A stretch of DNA of 64,000 nt, taken from contig JBMHBP010000002.1 in assembly GCA_049890295.1 (NCBI GenBank), positions 1 through 64,000 of the forward strand, given 5' to 3'. The position numbers were made by a program, and so were the translations under genes. The DNA is from GCA-2862585 sp049890295. Its GTDB lineage: Bacteria > Bacteroidota > Bacteroidia > Flavobacteriales > UBA7312. Below the pieces are notes generated by a model. The model saw only the letters and a program-made list of their open reading frames with translations, made no database searches and was not told the DNA's origin. Below, piece after piece: positions 60,136 through 64,000 of this stretch (the stretch's first letter is position 1; each line of letters opens with the position of its first letter).

Positions 60136-63100
60136 ATGATAAACAAATTTTTTTCAGCTCTTGTTTCGATGCGAATGATGGCATTTTTGATGCTCCTATT
60201 TTTTGTTGCAATTGGTTATGCTACTTTTATAGAGAATGATTTTGGAACAATTACGGCCAAGGCACTGGTATATAATGCTAAATGGTTCGAAATACTCATT
60301 TTGATATTAACCATTAATATGATAGCAAATATCAATAGATATAAACTTTGGCGAAAAGAAAAATGGCCAGTTTTGATGTTTCACATTTCTTTTGTCATAA
60401 TTGTTATTGGTGCTGGTATTACAAGATATATTAGCTATGAAGGTATGATGCCAATTCGAGAAGGAGATGCTTCTAATTTGATTATTTCAGATCAAACGTA
60501 TTTACAGATGAAAGTACATGATAACTCCTTCCAATACGTTTATGACAAACCCATTTTACTTCACAATTATGAAGGTCCTTTAACATTTCTAAAATCTAAT
60601 TATTTCAAGCATAATATTGACTTCTTAGACCATGAGGTCTCAATTGAATACCTAGACTACATTAAAAATGCTAAGGATACTCTCATTATTGGTCAAGGTG
60701 TACCAACATTAACTATTGTAATGGCAGGAGCTAATGGTAGAGAAACCTACTATTTACAGCAGGGAAAGGCCAAGCGTATTTTAGGTCTAAATTATTCATT
60801 TGGAGTTCCAATTCCTGGGCATATAAACTTTTTTTATGAAGGTGAAAACCTAATGGTTCAACTTCCAAGTGATGGTCAATATATGAGAATGGCTGACCAA
60901 TTTCAAGGAACTATTATGCAAGATAGTATTCAGCCCCTCATGTTAAGATCTTTGTACTCAGTAATGGGGCAGAATTTTGTTATACCGGTAGTACATGAAA
61001 AAGCTACTCTAGATTACTTTGAAGGAGTAAATCCAGAGGGTCAAGAGTTAGAAGATGTCCTGAAGGTCAAAGTTGTCTGCAACGGAAAAGAACAAATAGA
61101 AGAGCTTTTTGGAGATAAAGGAATGGTAACCAATAAAAGTCATTTTAAATTAGGAGACCTAAACTTTTCCGTCTCATACGGATCAAAATACTACCAAACA
61201 CCTTTTTTTGTTAGACTCAATGATTTCCAGTTGGAAAGATATCCAGGTTCGAATAGTCCATCATCATTCGCCAGTGAAGTTACAGTCATTGATGGTGAAG
61301 AAGAGTTTTCTCAGCGAATTTTCATGAATAATATTCTGGATTATGGAGGATATCGATTCTTTCAAGCCTCGTATGATAAAGATGAATTGGGTACCGTCTT
61401 GTCCGTTAATCATGATTTTTGGGGTACTATAATTAGTTATTTAGGCTATTTGTTAATGACAATTGGTATGACTGCAACCATTTTTTCAAATAAAACTAGA
61501 TTTTTTGTTTTAAAAAAACGACTCGACGAGTTGAGAGATAAAAAAATTGTTACAACTTTATTTATTTCTCTGATTTCAACCTTAACTTTTGCTCAAGATT
61601 ATAATGAGGTTGATTCTATGATATTATCCAATCCAATCTCAGTAGAACATGCTGATAAGTTTGGAATGTTAGTTGTTCAAGATGATGGTGGTAGACTGAA
61701 ACCTTTTGGAACAACTTCATCAGAAATACTTAGAAAAGTTAGTCGTAAAAGTAACTACAATGGTCTAACCCCAAATCAAGTAGTTTTAGGCATGATGCAA
61801 AACCCTTACTTGTGGCAATTAGCACCTGTGATAAAAGTAAATAATGAAGAGTTAAGAGATAAGCTGAATTTAGAAGATAAATACACTTCGTTTTTATCCT
61901 TTTTTAGCGAACAAGCTAGTTATGTACTTACTGAAGATGTTGAAGTAGCCTATGCTAAGAAACCAGCAGAACGAAATAAATATGATAAAGAAGTTATTGC
62001 TGTTGATGAAAGGGTAAATATTTCATATATGCTTTATAATGGAACCTTTTCGAGGTTTTTCCCAATCCCTAATGACCCATTAAATAAGTGGATTTCACCT
62101 ACAGCTAGTGATGATATAGTATTGGGCGAAGATTCACTATTTGTTTACTCTATTTTACCTATTTACTTTCAAAGCTTACAGCAAGCCTTGTCGGACGACA
62201 ATTATAATGTAGCTGATAATACATTGGAAGCGATAGTAAAATACCAGAAGAAATTTGGTTCGGAGGTTTATCCATCAAATGCTAAACTAACATCGGAGGT
62301 GTTCTATAATGAGGCCCGAATTTTTAATAAACTATCTTACTATTATGGTTTAATTGGCGTACTTATGGTTCTTTTGCTGGTTCAACAAATTTTAAAGAAT
62401 AGAAAATGGAGAAGAATCTTAATTAGACTACTATTTTTAGCAATAATTTTAGGATTTTTAGCCCACACGGCAGGTCTAATTGGTCGATGGTTTATTTCTG
62501 GCCATGCTCCTTGGAGTAATGCTTATGAGAGTGTAATTTATATTGCATGGGCAACTGTTTTAGCGGGCTTTATCTTCTCAAGAAAAAGTACAATGACGGT
62601 AGCTGCTACTTCTGTTTTATCCTCCTTACTTTTAATGGTAGCTGCTTTAAATTGGTTAGATCCTGAAATAACAAATTTGGTACCAGTCTTAAATTCATAT
62701 TGGTTGATTATTCATGTTGCTATTATCACAGCAAGTTATGGCTTCTTAGCGTTAGGAGCTTTATTAGGCTTTCTTAATCTAATTTTAATGATTGTGCAAA
62801 ACGCAAGTAACAAGAGAAGAATTTCGGATAGTCTTAAAGAATTAACCTTTATAAACGAATTAAGCATTACCTCAGGCTTATTTATGTTATCAGTCGGTAC
62901 ATTTTTAGGAGGTGTTTGGGCTAACGAATCCTGGGGAAGGTATTGGGGATGGGATCCAAAAGAAACATGGGCTTTAGCCAGTATGTTAATTTATATCTTT
63001 GTTTTACACATGCGATTTATCCCAAAACTTAAAGGATTATTTGCCTTTAATTTAGCATCTTTAGTTGCATATAGCTCGATTATTATGACATATTTTGGAG

Positions 63101-63243
63101 TGAACTTTTATTTATCAGGACTTCATTCTTACGCTAAAGGTGATCCCATGCCTATTCCTACTTTTGTATATTATACCATTGCCATTGTAATTGTTGTAAC
63201 TATTTTAGCACAGTGGCGACAACGACGATTAAAAACATTGTAA
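60136..63243 (+). CDS. fused cytochrome c biogenesis protein (ResB-CcsA)
   Basis: 1035 aa. Residues ~1-455 are ResB/Ccs1-like: membrane spans at ~15-32, 47-65 and 78-98, then a large periplasmic domain and a span near 435. Residues ~740-1030 are CcsA-like, with the haem-handling tryptophan-rich motif WGRYWGWDPKETWALAS at ~932-948 and the flanking histidines in FLAHTAGLIGRWFISGHAPW, LIIHVAIITASY and LSGLHSYAKGD. The middle region (~500-735) is periplasmic. System II cytochrome c maturation: transports and attaches haem to apocytochromes. Two genes in many bacteria; the fusion is known in Bacteroidota and Epsilonproteobacteria. Confidence 0.93.
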   Translation: MINKFFSALVSMRMMAFLMLLFFVAIGYATFIENDFGTITAKALVYNAKWFEILILILTINMIANINRYKLWRKEKWPVLMFHISFVIIVIGAGITRYISYEGMMPIREGDASNLIISDQTYLQMKVHDNSFQYVYDKPILLHNYEGPLTFLKSNYFKHNIDFLDHEVSIEYLDYIKNAKDTLIIGQGVPTLTIVMAGANGRETYYLQQGKAKRILGLNYSFGVPIPGHINFFYEGENLMVQLPSDGQYMRMADQFQGTIMQDSIQPLMLRSLYSVMGQNFVIPVVHEKATLDYFEGVNPEGQELEDVLKVKVVCNGKEQIEELFGDKGMVTNKSHFKLGDLNFSVSYGSKYYQTPFFVRLNDFQLERYPGSNSPSSFASEVTVIDGEEEFSQRIFMNNILDYGGYRFFQASYDKDELGTVLSVNHDFWGTIISYLGYLLMTIGMTATIFSNKTRFFVLKKRLDELRDKKIVTTLFISLISTLTFAQDYNEVDSMILSNPISVEHADKFGMLVVQDDGGRLKPFGTTSSEILRKVSRKSNYNGLTPNQVVLGMMQNPYLWQLAPVIKVNNEELRDKLNLEDKYTSFLSFFSEQASYVLTEDVEVAYAKKPAERNKYDKEVIAVDERVNISYMLYNGTFSRFFPIPNDPLNKWISPTASDDIVLGEDSLFVYSILPIYFQSLQQALSDDNYNVADNTLEAIVKYQKKFGSEVYPSNAKLTSEVFYNEARIFNKLSYYYGLIGVLMVLLLVQQILKNRKWRRILIRLLFLAIILGFLAHTAGLIGRWFISGHAPWSNAYESVIYIAWATVLAGFIFSRKSTMTVAATSVLSSLLLMVAALNWLDPEITNLVPVLNSYWLIIHVAIITASYGFLALGALLGFLNLILMIVQNASNKRRISDSLKELTFINELSITSGLFMLSVGTFLGGVWANESWGRYWGWDPKETWALASMLIYIFVLHMRFIPKLKGLFAFNLASLVAYSSIIMTYFGVNFYLSGLHSYAKGDPMPIPTFVYYTIAIVIVVTILAQWRQRRLKTL

Positions 63244-63252
63244 TCTAAAATT

Positions 63253-63957
63253 ATGCATGAGAATTTAGATGTTATAGCTTTTGGAGCCCATCCAGATGAT
63301 GTAGAGTTAAGTTGCGGTGGAACTTTAGCTAAATTGAAAAGCAAGGGTTACTCAATAGGAATAATTGATTTGACACGCGGTGAATTAGGAACTCGAGGAA
63401 CTGCTGAAATTAGAGATAATGAAGCAGCTGAAGCAGCTAAAATTTTAGGTGTTGACTTGCGACATAATTTGAAATTTAGGGATGGTTTTTTTGAAAATAA
63501 CGAAGCTCATCAATTAGAGGTTGTTAAAATTATCAGAAAATATCGTCCAAATATTGTTTTATTAAATGCTATTGAAGATCGTCATCCAGACCACAAAAAA
63601 GCATCAGATTTAGTTTCTCAATCATGTTTTTTGTCTGGTTTAGCCAAAATTGATACTGGTCAAGATGCTTGGCGACCAAAGCAAGTTTATCATTACATAC
63701 AGTTTAAAGAAATAACACCTGATTTTGTGGTAGACATCAGTGATTTTATTGATGTAAAAATACAAGCTGTTAAGGCGTTTAGTTCTCAATTCTTTAACCC
63801 TAATTCAAACGAAGCTGATACAGTAATCTCTACACAAGGATTTTTAGAAAGTATTCGATATAGAGCAGCGAATTTAGGCCGAATTTCTATGATTGAATAT
63901 GCTGAAGGATTTACAGTGGAGAAGCCTATTGTTGTTGATATTACCGATCTAAAGTAA
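63253..63957 (+). CDS. bshB1: bacillithiol biosynthesis deacetylase BshB1
   Basis: 234 aa zinc-dependent GlcNAc-malate deacetylase of the PIG-L/LmbE family. FGAHPDDVELSCGGTLAKL gives the HPDD zinc site, DLTRGELGTRGTAEIRDNEA is the BshB1-specific segment, and EDRHPDHKKASDLVSQS the third zinc ligand. It indicates that the organism makes bacillithiol as its low-molecular-weight thiol; bshA and bshC are not in the window. 9 nt after the ResB-CcsA gene. Confidence 0.93.
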   Translation: MHENLDVIAFGAHPDDVELSCGGTLAKLKSKGYSIGIIDLTRGELGTRGTAEIRDNEAAEAAKILGVDLRHNLKFRDGFFENNEAHQLEVVKIIRKYRPNIVLLNAIEDRHPDHKKASDLVSQSCFLSGLAKIDTGQDAWRPKQVYHYIQFKEITPDFVVDISDFIDVKIQAVKAFSSQFFNPNSNEADTVISTQGFLESIRYRAANLGRISMIEYAEGFTVEKPIVVDITDLK

Positions 63958-64000
63958 TTCTATTTAAAAATACGTTTTCTTTTTAGTCTAATAGAATTCC

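Overview
The window is a gene-dense, AT-rich stretch of a Bacteroidota chromosome, most likely order Flavobacteriales or a close marine relative. Evidence: two type IX secretion (T9SS) cargo proteins with type A and CHU_C/type B C-terminal tails, a Bacteroidota-type porin, and families largely restricted to or typical of this phylum (DUF5683, DUF4199, DUF2520, DUF3276/PUR, the protein often labelled 'asparagine synthetase B', an NusB of about 300 residues). Recurrent TAnnTTTG -7 promoter boxes and the general lack of Shine-Dalgarno sequences agree. Almost everything is housekeeping. I see no insertion sequence, prophage, CRISPR array, tRNA or clear foreign island, and apart from the rRNA end no stretch over 300 bases lacks a gene.

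Layout. 1-350: 3' end of 23S rRNA, 5S rRNA and terminator. 374-3332: porin and OmpA-type outer-membrane proteins. 7034-3348 (minus): accA-dnaB-'asnB-like'. 7136-10086: ispE, rpsA. 10180-14513: pyrR-pyrB-STAS-T9SS cargo-rnz-sugar kinase operon, then a CHU_C protein. 21338-16080 (minus): dapD-GT4-tsaC-cca-PRiA4_ORF3-like-miaA. 21374-24571: ruvX converging on uvrA. 24641-28936: ECF sigma factor with a small partner, then nth, bcp, recA and a TPR lipoprotein. 32425-28992 (minus): thrS-infC-rpmI-rplT and csp. 38874-32493 (minus): parA-parB-DUF5683-dapB-lepB-wbqC-carboxyltransferase. 39065-41655: DoxX, PUR protein, ABC exporter. 41768-46224: leucine dehydrogenase, nusB, DUF1573, yajC, ybbR, coaE. 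47492-46216 (minus): transaldolase-like and TsaC-like genes, with SRP RNA just upstream. 47734-49214: DUF4199 and GT2. 57314-49211 (minus): envelope polysaccharide region (wza, wzc, PLP lyase, NhaC antiporter, GT4, gmhA, gmhB-like). 60066-57348 (minus): DUF2520-kdsC-like-ubiA-maf. 60136-63957: ResB/CcsA fusion and bshB1.

How it fits together. Several operons combine envelope biogenesis (lepB, yajC, wza/wzc, gmhA, kdsC-like, dapB/dapD) with information processing (dnaB, recA, uvrA, ruvX, rpsA, infC, rplT, thrS, cca, miaA, tsaC).

Most notable observations. (1) The lepB reading frame is broken by one extra base in an A7 run upstream of the catalytic serine. (2) Several genes have the -7 promoter box only 3-4 nt before the start codon, implying leaderless mRNAs; the SRP RNA promoter gives an internal calibration. 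(3) infC starts at a non-canonical ATC. (4) There are structured candidate autoregulatory leaders before rplT and rpsA. (5) The motif TTACACAAT occurs three times around an ECF sigma gene. I did not find a convincing wholly new multi-gene system.
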